DNA of 64,000 nucleotides from Roseateles saccharophilus (GTDB lineage Bacteria; Pseudomonadota; Gammaproteobacteria; Burkholderiales; Burkholderiaceae_C), in contig NZ_SMBU01000001.1 in NCBI RefSeq assembly GCF_004342485.1, forward strand, positions 62,001 to 126,000, given 5' to 3'. The notes under the pieces were generated by a model, which worked only from the letters and a program-made list of their open reading frames with translations, was not told where the DNA came from and ran no database searches. Position numbers and translations under genes: made by a program. Shown piece by piece: positions 26,985-34,131 of the stretch (its first letter is position 1; each line of letters starts with the position of its first letter).

Positions 26985-28366
26985 AGACACTGCTCCTGAC
27001 CCTGACGGCCGCGTGCGTCGGCGTTGCCAACGCCTCACCTGTACAGGCCTTCCTGACCACGGCCGACCGCCAGCACCTGCTCGTGCCCAGCGAGGTCGCC
27101 ACGCCCTCGGCCGCTGCGGGCGCCGTCATCCGCATCGACCCCGCGCGCCGGCACCAGAAGATCGCCGGCTTCGGTGCGGCCCTCACCGAAGGCTCGGCCT
27201 GGCTGATCCGCCACGGCATGAACGAGGCCCAGCGCGACGCGCTGATGCGCGAGCTGTTCACGCGCGAGGGGGAGGGCATCGGCTTCGAGTTCACGCGGCT
27301 GACCATCGGCGCGTCGGACTTCTCGCGCCACCACTACAGCCTGGACGACATGCCGCCCGGCCAGGTCGACCCCGAGCTGAAGCACTTCTCGCTCGACCCC
27401 GAACGGGCCGACGTCATCCCGCTGACGAAGCAGGCCCTGGCGCTGAACCCGGCGCTGCAGGTCATGGCCTCGCCCTGGAGCGCGCCGGGCTGGATGAAGA
27501 CCGGCGGCAGCCTCGTGCAGGGCCGGCTCAAGCCCGAGTTCTACGGCGCCTTCGCCCGCTACATGGTGAAGTATGTCGAGGCCATGCAGGCCGAGGGTGT
27601 GCCCGTCTTCGCGCTGACGCTGCAGAACGAGCCCCACTTCGAGCCCGGCGACTACCCCGGCATGCGCCTGCCGCCGGCCGCGCGCGCCGCCATCGTCGGC
27701 CAGCACCTCGGCCCGCTGCTGAGAAGCAAAGGCATGAAGACCCAGTTGCTGGAGTGGGACCACAACTGGGACGAGCCCTGGAGCCCGATGTCGATGCTTG
27801 CCGACAAGACGGCGCGGCAATACGTGTCGGGCATCGCCTGGCATTGCTATGCCGGCGACGTGTCTGCACAGTCGCAGGTGGCCGGGCACTTTTCCGAACT
27901 GGACGTCTGGCTGACCGAATGTTCGGGTGGCGACTGGAAGCCGCATTGGGCCGAGACCTTGCCCTGGATCACGCGCAACCTCATCATCGGCGGCACCCGC
28001 CACGGTGCGCGTGGCGTGCTGATGTGGAACCTGGCCCTGGATCCGGCCCACGGCCCGCACACCGGCGGTTGCACCGACTGTCGCGGTGTCGTCACCATCG
28101 ACCCCAAGGATGGGAGTGTCACGCGCAACATCGAGTACTACGCCTTCGGCCACGCCAGCCGCTTCGTGCGCCAAGGCGCGTGGCGCGTGGATTCAGAAGG
28201 GGGTGCGGCGGGGCTGGACCATGTCGCCTTCACGAACCCCGATGGCGGCACCGTGCTCATCGTCTGCAACTCGGGTGCCGCGGCGCACCGCTTCACGGTG
28301 CAGGCGCCGGGCCGGCGCTTCGCCTACGAGCTGCCGGCCAGTGGCGTGGTGACATTCGTGTGGTGA
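26981..28366 (+). CDS. Secreted GH30 glycoside hydrolase (beta-1,6-glucanase/glucosylceramidase-like)
   Basis: 461-residue hydrolase with signal peptide MKTLLLTLTAACVGVANA. The GH30 fold is clear: HQKIAGFGAALTEGSAW near 58-74, ASPWSAPGWMKTGG, acid/base Glu217 in LQNEPHFEPGDYPGMRL, and nucleophile Glu313 in LTECSGGDW. A beta-sandwich-like end (FAYELPASGVVTFVW) closes the protein. Characterised relatives include endo-beta-1,6-glucanases and glucocerebrosidases, so beta-1,6-glucan is a fair but unproven substrate. It is the last gene of the ABC-halogenase run, starting in an ATGA overlap. A paralogue lies at 30308-31837 as a lipoprotein. Confidence 0.93.
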   Translation: MKTLLLTLTAACVGVANASPVQAFLTTADRQHLLVPSEVATPSAAAGAVIRIDPARRHQKIAGFGAALTEGSAWLIRHGMNEAQRDALMRELFTREGEGIGFEFTRLTIGASDFSRHHYSLDDMPPGQVDPELKHFSLDPERADVIPLTKQALALNPALQVMASPWSAPGWMKTGGSLVQGRLKPEFYGAFARYMVKYVEAMQAEGVPVFALTLQNEPHFEPGDYPGMRLPPAARAAIVGQHLGPLLRSKGMKTQLLEWDHNWDEPWSPMSMLADKTARQYVSGIAWHCYAGDVSAQSQVAGHFSELDVWLTECSGGDWKPHWAETLPWITRNLIIGGTRHGARGVLMWNLALDPAHGPHTGGCTDCRGVVTIDPKDGSVTRNIEYYAFGHASRFVRQGAWRVDSEGGAAGLDHVAFTNPDGGTVLIVCNSGAAAHRFTVQAPGRRFAYELPASGVVTFVW

Positions 28367-28400
28367 CGAGAACACTGCTGCGCGCGGTCCCGTCGGCATC

Positions 28401-28425
28401 GGCGGCGGTCGCTTGAGCCGCCGCC
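28401..28425. terminator. Strong GC hairpin between convergent GH30 and GH5 genes
   Basis: GGCGGCGG (28401-28408) pairs with CCGCCGCC (28418-28425) around a 9-nt loop. There is no clear T run on either side, so it may act as a weak or factor-assisted terminator for the two convergent genes. Confidence 0.4.
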
Positions 28426-28441
28426 GCGAACCGTCCCGGCC

Positions 28442-30115
28442 TCAGGGCTGGGCGGCCAGCTTCCAGCCCTGCTGGGCGCTGCCATCGCAATCGGCGATCT
28501 GCAGCCCGGCGCCATTGGTGGTGGCGCCGCCGGCCACCGCCAGGCAACGGCCACTGGCCAGCCCGACGAACTGGTAGTAGCCGTCGGCCCGCAGCACGGG
28601 CGTCCATTGCTGGTTGCCGCCGCCACCATAGGCCCAGAGCTGCGTGGGCGAGCCGTTGGTGGTGGCCGCGCCGGTCACGTCCCAGACTTCCCCGGGCGCA
28701 CCGCGGCTGACCACCTTGCGCACGCCGCCGCTGACCGCCTGGAACTGCCAGCCCTGGTTGCTCTGGTTGCTGCCGCAGGCCCACTGCTGCAGCACCGTGC
28801 CGTTCGCCGTGCCCCAGCCGGCGGCGTCGATACACAGGCCGCTCTTGACGTTGACGACGTTGAACCAGGTGCCGGTGGCGATGCCACCGCGGCCGTTGAC
28901 GCCGCCGCCATCGATGCCCAGGGCCGGGTTCTTCGCGAATGACTTGGCCGTCGTCCACTGGGCCCACTTCGATGCGATGGTGGCCTGCGAGTCGGTCGAG
29001 ATATCGGGCGTCTGTGGCCAGTAGGTCGGGTCGTAGAAGCCCCAGCTGTCGGTCGGCAGGCCGTGCGTGGCCTTGTAGGACCACATCGTCCAGCTTAGGC
29101 CGGCGTTGTTGTAGGTGTCGACCGTGTACTGCCAGGTGGTGGCGCCGTTGCCGAAGTCGTTGAACTCGCCGATGTAGGCCGGCACGTTCCAGCTAGCGTG
29201 GTTGTTGAAGTCGGCCACCTGCTTGTCGGCGCCGGCGCGCACGCTTGCGTCGCTCATGTTCGAATACTGGTACTCGTGCATCTGATAGACCACGTTGGTC
29301 CAGTTGTGCAATGCCGGCGAGGGCAGCATGTCCCAGTTCCAGTTGCCGAAGGTGCCTTCGATGTAGACGATATGGTCGGGGTCGGCGGAGCGTACGGTGC
29401 TGTAGAGGCTGTCGTAGGCCGAGATGACCGCGGCGGCGTTGGGTGCGCCGGTGGGCTCGTTGAGCAGGTCGTAGCCTGCGACGGTCGGATTGCCCTTGTA
29501 GTGGTTGGCGATCTGCCACCACATGAAGCCCGTGTTGCCCTGGTTGTTGGCGTCGGTCCAGTAGGTGTTGAGGTTGGCTTGTCCGGTCGTGTCGGAGGCG
29601 GATTGGCCGCCTACCGCGCCGTGCATGACGATGACGACATAGAGGCCACGCTGGGCGCAGGCGTCGACGAGCCAGTCCAGCATGTCGAAGGCGTCCGCAC
29701 GCCAGCCGCTGTTGGACACGTTGTCCAATGGGTAGAACTGACCCCACCAGACGGGCACCCGGACGGTGTTGAAGCCCGCAGCCTTGATGTTGTCCAGGTC
29801 CGAGGCCGTGATCCAGCTTTGCTGGTAGGTCTTGAGCAGCGCCTGCTGCGCCGCGACGCCGAAGCGGCTGTTCAGCGTGCGCATGACGCTGTAGGTGTCG
29901 GGCAGGGAGCCGCTGTCCAGCGGGCTCATCCACTTCTCCATGACGAACCAGCCGCCCAGGTTCAGACCGCGCTGCGGCACGACGTTGCCGGCCGCATCGA
30001 CGACGCTGCGGCCGCTGGTGCGCAGCATGGGCAGTGTCGCGTGCGCAGATGTCGTGAGGCCGGCAAGGGCGGCGACCAGGAGTGGTGGGACCAGTGACCT
30101 GCGGAAATTGAACAT
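28442..30115 (-). CDS. GH5 glucanase with C-terminal ricin-B (CBM13) domain
   Basis: 557-residue secreted hydrolase. The signal peptide (MFNFRRSLVPPLLVAALAGL, cut after AHA) precedes a GH5 barrel opening with RGLNLGGWFVMEKW, the motif of exo-beta-1,3-glucanase-like GH5 members. Catalytic residues are acid/base Glu220 (LLNEPTG) and nucleophile Glu317 (YIGEFND). Residues about 405-557 form a ricin-B-type lectin with repeated QW-like motifs (NQGWQF, NQQWTP, QQGWKL) that should bind polysaccharide. The start at 30115 has GGAGA seven bases upstream. A long palindromic operator lies 90 bp upstream. The substrate is probably a beta-1,3- or beta-1,6-glucan. It converges on the GH30 gene. Confidence 0.92.
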   Translation of the reverse strand: MFNFRRSLVPPLLVAALAGLTTSAHATLPMLRTSGRSVVDAAGNVVPQRGLNLGGWFVMEKWMSPLDSGSLPDTYSVMRTLNSRFGVAAQQALLKTYQQSWITASDLDNIKAAGFNTVRVPVWWGQFYPLDNVSNSGWRADAFDMLDWLVDACAQRGLYVVIVMHGAVGGQSASDTTGQANLNTYWTDANNQGNTGFMWWQIANHYKGNPTVAGYDLLNEPTGAPNAAAVISAYDSLYSTVRSADPDHIVYIEGTFGNWNWDMLPSPALHNWTNVVYQMHEYQYSNMSDASVRAGADKQVADFNNHASWNVPAYIGEFNDFGNGATTWQYTVDTYNNAGLSWTMWSYKATHGLPTDSWGFYDPTYWPQTPDISTDSQATIASKWAQWTTAKSFAKNPALGIDGGGVNGRGGIATGTWFNVVNVKSGLCIDAAGWGTANGTVLQQWACGSNQSNQGWQFQAVSGGVRKVVSRGAPGEVWDVTGAATTNGSPTQLWAYGGGGNQQWTPVLRADGYYQFVGLASGRCLAVAGGATTNGAGLQIADCDGSAQQGWKLAAQP

Positions 30116-30203
30116 GTGTTTGTCTCCGTTGTTTGCGCGTTTGCGCTTGCTCGAGGTGATGCCCGCCGGCACGCGGACCCGTTTCCGAGCGCGCGCAGCG
30201 GGC

Positions 30204-30227
30204 AACATTGGAATCGATTCCAATGTT
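30204..30227. promoter_or_regulatory. 24-bp perfect palindromic operator upstream of the GH5 gene
   Basis: AACATTGGAATC is followed directly by its exact reverse complement. The inner 14 bp, TGGAATCGATTCCA, match the pattern of the operator at 16987-17000. Arms extend to GGCAA...TTGCC (30201-30232) with one unpaired base. It lies between the GH30-2 stop and the GH5 start, where the GH5 promoter is expected. Confidence 0.7.
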
Positions 30228-30307
30228 CTTGCCGGATGCGATTCGTGCAGGCCCTGAGGGCGTCACCTCGCATGCGACCTATCGGTCGGGGCAGGCCTGT
30301 CCGCGGC

Positions 30308-31837
30308 CTATTTCCAGCGCATGGTGGCGGCCGACTGGGCGGCCAAGGTCAGCGAGAAGTTGCCCGCCGCCGCGTTCACCGAAACATTGCTGGCGACGCT
30401 GCTGTCGTTGAACACCAGTAGCACGGTCGTGCCGTCGGGGTTGGCAAAGGCAACGGAAAGCACCGTGCCCACGCTGGTGGAAGCGATGCGCTTGGCGCCC
30501 TTTTGCACGAAGCGGCTCAGGTGGCCCAGCGCGTAGAACTCGGCGTTCTTGGTCACGGCGCCCGTCGCGCTGTTGACGGTGACAACGCCGCGGCAGTCAG
30601 TGCAGCCACCCGTGTGTGGGCCATGGTTTTCGTCCAGCGCGATATTGAACAGCAGCACGCCCTGCGCCCAGTTGCGCGTCGCGCCGATCATCAGCGTGCG
30701 CATGTTGTAGGCGAGCGTGTTGCCGAAACCCGGCGCGCCTTCGAAGCCAGTGCATTCCGTGAAGAAGGTGCCGAAGCCCGGGAAGGCATCGTGCACGGTG
30801 GATTGGGCGCTGACGTCGCCCCGGTAGCAGTGCCAGGCCACGCCGCCGATGAAGCCGGCTGCCTTGGTATCGGCCAGCACCGTAGTGGCCTGTGCAGCCA
30901 GATCCCAGTTGTGATCCAGCTCGAGTAGTTTGGTGGGCAGGCCCGCCGTGCGCAGGGCCGGCCCGACATAGTCGCCGACGAGGCTGATGCGCTGCTGTGG
31001 GCTCAGCCTCATGCCCGGGTAGTCGGTGGGTTCGAAGTCCGGCTCATTCTGCAGGCTGAGGTAATCCACCGTTACCCCTTCGGCGCCGAAGGCCTGGACC
31101 GTCTTGGTCAGATAGCGCGCGAAGGCGTCGTAGCTTTCGGTCTTCAGCGTGCCCTGGATCAGGGAGTCCGTGCTCTTCATCCAGCCGGGCGGGCTCCAGG
31201 GCGTGGCCATCACGGTCAGATCCGGATTGAGCGCCAGTGCGGCGCGCGCCGTCGGCAGCACGTTCTGCTTGGCGGGCGCTATGGAGAAGGCGGCCAGCGT
31301 GGGGTCGGTCTGCCCGGCCGGCATATCGTCATAGCTGTATTGCGTCTGCGAGAAGTCAGACGCGCCCAGCGGGATGCGCACGAAATTGAACCGATTGCCT
31401 TGCGGGCCGAACAGGTCTGCAAGCAGCGCATCGCGCTGGCCAGCGCTCATGGTGCGCTGGATGACGTAGGCCGCGGCGTCGGTGATGCTGGCGCCAAAAC
31501 CCACCATCCGTTGATAGGTCTGTGTCGCGTCCACGGCGATGGCCGCACCGGCCGCAGCGCCGGTGTAGATCGGCAGCGGCGTTTGCTGGGCCAGCAGGGA
31601 CGTTTGGTCTGGCGTGGTCACCCAGATGTCGGCCGCGCTGCCTGTCGGTATTGGCGCTGGAGCTGGAGCTGGAGCTGGAGCTGGAGCTGGAGCTGGAGCT
31701 GGAGCTGGAGCGGGGGATGGTGAGGGCGCGCCCCCGCCGCCGCAGCCTACCAACAGCGCGGCGGTCATCAGGCCGCCAAGCAAGGTCACGCGCACAGGAA
31801 TGGTCTGGCTCGCATGTTGGAGCATCTCTTTCGTCAT
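30308..31837 (-). CDS. GH30 glycoside hydrolase, lipoprotein with Pro-Ala linker
   Basis: 509-residue hydrolase anchored by a lipobox (LLVGC, Cys32), followed by Gly-rich residues and an (Ala-Pro)n linker of about 24 residues that should hold the enzyme away from the membrane. The GH30 domain runs from about 100: TYQRMVGFGASITDAAAYV, ATPWSPPGWMKS, acid/base Glu265 (LQNEPDFEPTDYPGMRL) and nucleophile Glu361 (FFTECTGFEG). The beta-sandwich closes at the C-terminus. It resembles the secreted GH30 at 26981 across its length (shared HTGGCTDCRGVVT), so the two are paralogues, one likely surface-bound. AAAGGAGA precedes the ATG at 31837. An operator-like palindrome lies just upstream at 31865. Confidence 0.93.
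   Translation of the reverse strand: MTKEMLQHASQTIPVRVTLLGGLMTAALLVGCGGGGAPSPSPAPAPAPAPAPAPAPAPAPAPIPTGSAADIWVTTPDQTSLLAQQTPLPIYTGAAAGAAIAVDATQTYQRMVGFGASITDAAAYVIQRTMSAGQRDALLADLFGPQGNRFNFVRIPLGASDFSQTQYSYDDMPAGQTDPTLAAFSIAPAKQNVLPTARAALALNPDLTVMATPWSPPGWMKSTDSLIQGTLKTESYDAFARYLTKTVQAFGAEGVTVDYLSLQNEPDFEPTDYPGMRLSPQQRISLVGDYVGPALRTAGLPTKLLELDHNWDLAAQATTVLADTKAAGFIGGVAWHCYRGDVSAQSTVHDAFPGFGTFFTECTGFEGAPGFGNTLAYNMRTLMIGATRNWAQGVLLFNIALDENHGPHTGGCTDCRGVVTVNSATGAVTKNAEFYALGHLSRFVQKGAKRIASTSVGTVLSVAFANPDGTTVLLVFNDSSVASNVSVNAAAGNFSLTLAAQSAATMRWK
31656..31712. repeat. Hexanucleotide repeat encoding the Pro-Ala linker
   Basis: The unit GGAGCT repeats about 8.7 times without interruption (31659-31710), read on the minus strand as Ala-Pro codons. 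Gain or loss of a unit keeps the frame and changes linker length by two residues. Confidence 0.9.
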
Positions 31838-31864
31838 GACGCTATGTCTCCTTTGCTGTTAAAG

Positions 31865-31878
31865 TGGAGCCGGTTCCA
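31865..31878. promoter_or_regulatory. LacI-type operator TGGAGCCGGTTCCA
   Basis: One mismatch from the perfect palindrome at 16987-17000. It lies in the divergent region between the lipoprotein GH30 gene and the esterase gene and overlaps the predicted start point of the minus-strand promoter. Confidence 0.65.
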
Positions 31879-31882
31879 TTTC

Positions 31883-31911
31883 AGTGTCGAGCAGGGTTGG
31901 CGGCTTGTCAA
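31883..31911 (-). promoter_or_regulatory. Promoter of the lipoprotein GH30 gene
   Basis: On the minus strand TTGACA (31911-31906), a 17-bp spacer and GACACT (31888-31883). The -35 is perfect and the -10 weak. Transcription would start within the operator at 31865-31878. Confidence 0.4.
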
Positions 31912-32123
31912 CTCGCGGCGCGCCCTCAATCAGGCCGGCTGTGAAAACCATCGAAATACGAATTCCACGTCGCGTTGACGCGCCACCTGTCCGCGACGTC
32001 GAGGTTGTGCAGGCCGGCGGCGCGCCTGTCTTCGCGCCGAGGCTCCAGTGCTCGGTCGCAGGCGGACCGGCAATGCCCCGCGCCGAGCGTCCGGTGGGCA
32101 GATTTCGCGGTTCTGGAGTGGTG

Positions 32124-34073
32124 ATGAGGGCCCTCCCGCTCCTGGCCCTGCTAGCCACGTTCCATGCCAAGGCGCTGGAGTTGGCCGGCGTGTTCGGCGA
32201 TCACATGGTGCTGCAGCGGGATGCGCCGCTGCACATCTGGGGCCGGGCCGAGCCGGGTCAGCGCGTGCGGGTACAGATCGCCGGCGGCGAGGCAGGCGCT
32301 CAGGCCGGGCAGGACGGCCGCTGGCAGGCGACGCTGAAGCCGCTGAAGGCTGGCGGCCCGCATGAACTGCGCGTCAGCGCCGGGGCCGATCAGCGGTTGC
32401 TGGCCGACGTGCTGATCGGCGATGTCTGGGTCGCCGCCGGCCAGTCCAACATGGAGTGGCGACTGGCCGACACCCTCGGCGCCGCGGCCGACGTCGCCGC
32501 GGCCGATCTGCCGCGAATCCGCCACGCCAGGATGCCGCACCGCGCCAGCCTCACGCCGCTGCGCGATACGCCGCCGCTCGCCTGGGACATCAGCAGCCCC
32601 ACAGCGGCCGGCGAGTTCAGCGCCGTGGCCTGGCACTTCGCACGCCGCGTGCAGGCCGAGACCGGCGTGCCCATCGGCCTGCTGAACCTGAGCTGGGGCG
32701 GCACGCCTATCGAAACATGGACCAGCCCGCGCGCCGCCGCGGCCGACCCCGATCTGGCCGGCACGATGCGCACGATGCCCACCGACGAGGCCGCCTTCGT
32801 GCAGCGCCGCCGCGGCATCATCCTGGAGCGCGTGCGGCGCTTCCAGGGCGATGCGCCGAGCGCGGTGGACGGCGCCGACCCCGCGCTGGACGACAGTGGC
32901 TGGCCGACGCTGAACGCGCCCCAGGTCTGGGAGACCCAGGGTCTGCCCGGCCTGGACGGCCGGATCTGGCTGCGCCGCCACGTCACGCTGACGGCCGCCG
33001 AGGCCGCCGGCGCGGCGACGCTGCACCTGGCCCGCGTCGACGACTGCGACGAGAGCTTCGTCAACGGCCACCCCGTCGGCCAGACCTGCGGCTGGGACCA
33101 GCCGCGCGCCTACGCCCTGCCTGCCGGTCTGCTGCATGCAGGCGACAACCTCGTCGCCGTGCGCGTGACCGACACCGGCGGCGATGGCGGCATCCATGGC
33201 CCGGCCACCGAGCTGCGCCTGGACACCGCGGCCGGCCCCAGGCCGCTCGCCGGCCGCTGGCGGGCCCGCGTCGAGGCCCTGCAGACCCTCACCGAGCCCG
33301 GCCCCAACGACCTGCCCGGCCTGCTGTTCAACGGCATGGTCAGCCCCATGACGCCCTTCGCGGTGCGCGGCGTCATCTGGTACCAGGGCGAGACGAATGC
33401 GCCGCGCGCGGCACGCTATGCCCAGGCCTTCCCGCGCCTCATCGGCGACTGGCGGGCACAGTGGCGCGAACAGGGGCAGAAAGGGCTGCTGCCCTTCTAC
33501 TTCGTGCAGCTCGCCTCCTACGGCCCGCGCCCGCCGCTGCCCGAGGGCAGCGCCTTCGCCGAGCTGCGCGAGGCCCAGCGCCAGACGGCCGCCCGGGTGC
33601 CCGGCACCGGCATGGCCGTCAGCATCGACGTGGGGGACGCCGACGACATCCACCCGCGCGACAAGCGCACGGTGGGTGAGCGTCTGGCACGCATCGCGCT
33701 GGTGCAGTCCTATGGCCGGGCCATGCCCTTCCGCGGGCCGACGCTGAAATCCAGCCGCTTCCTGCCCGACGGCCGCATCGAGCTGCGCTTTGCCGACGTG
33801 GCCGGCGGCCTGGCCACGCGCGGCGGCGGCCCGCTGCTGGGCTTCGCGCTGGCGGGCGAGGACCAGCGCTTCCAACCCGCCCGGGCCGAGATCGTCGGCC
33901 GCGACCGCGTGCGCCTGTCGAGCGACGCGGTGCGTCGGCCCGCCGCCGTGCGCTATGCCTGGGCCGACACGCCGCTGGAGGCCAACCTCGTGGACGGCGC
34001 CGGCCTGCCGGCTTCGCCCTGGCGCAGCGACCACTGGCCTCTGGTCACGCGGGACGTTCGTCCGGAGTTCTGA
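32124..34073 (+). CDS. SASA-type carbohydrate esterase (sialate O-acetylesterase-like)
   Basis: 649-residue secreted SGNH-like esterase with signal peptide MRALPLLALLATFHAKA. Catalytic motifs are the Ser in AAGQSNMEW, an oxyanion/structural block WYQGETNA and the Asp/His pair in DADDIHPRDK. Between the split halves of the esterase domain lies a jelly-roll insert (about 255-385: GRIWLRRHVTL, then DDCDESFVNGHPVG), common in 9-O-acetylesterase homologues of polysaccharide loci. In such loci these enzymes remove acetyl groups from glycans; sialic acid itself is unlikely here. The ATG at 32124 is preferred, with TGGAGTGG upstream; the open frame reaches back to 31884 without homology. It shares its control region with the divergent GH30 gene. 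Confidence 0.88.
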   Translation: MRALPLLALLATFHAKALELAGVFGDHMVLQRDAPLHIWGRAEPGQRVRVQIAGGEAGAQAGQDGRWQATLKPLKAGGPHELRVSAGADQRLLADVLIGDVWVAAGQSNMEWRLADTLGAAADVAAADLPRIRHARMPHRASLTPLRDTPPLAWDISSPTAAGEFSAVAWHFARRVQAETGVPIGLLNLSWGGTPIETWTSPRAAAADPDLAGTMRTMPTDEAAFVQRRRGIILERVRRFQGDAPSAVDGADPALDDSGWPTLNAPQVWETQGLPGLDGRIWLRRHVTLTAAEAAGAATLHLARVDDCDESFVNGHPVGQTCGWDQPRAYALPAGLLHAGDNLVAVRVTDTGGDGGIHGPATELRLDTAAGPRPLAGRWRARVEALQTLTEPGPNDLPGLLFNGMVSPMTPFAVRGVIWYQGETNAPRAARYAQAFPRLIGDWRAQWREQGQKGLLPFYFVQLASYGPRPPLPEGSAFAELREAQRQTAARVPGTGMAVSIDVGDADDIHPRDKRTVGERLARIALVQSYGRAMPFRGPTLKSSRFLPDGRIELRFADVAGGLATRGGGPLLGFALAGEDQRFQPARAEIVGRDRVRLSSDAVRRPAAVRYAWADTPLEANLVDGAGLPASPWRSDHWPLVTRDVRPEF

Positions 34074-34131
34074 CGAGGCAAGTGCCCCACAGACGCGCCC
34101 GCGCCAGGCGCATCCTGGCTAGGATGTGCCC

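Noticed and set aside
31884..32123. 80-codon N-terminal extension of the esterase
   Set aside because: It covers the control region with the operator and puts the signal peptide inside the protein.
32124..34073. Sialic-acid catabolism
   Set aside because: The sialate-esterase-like name comes from family annotation; no nan genes are present and the neighbours act on glucans.
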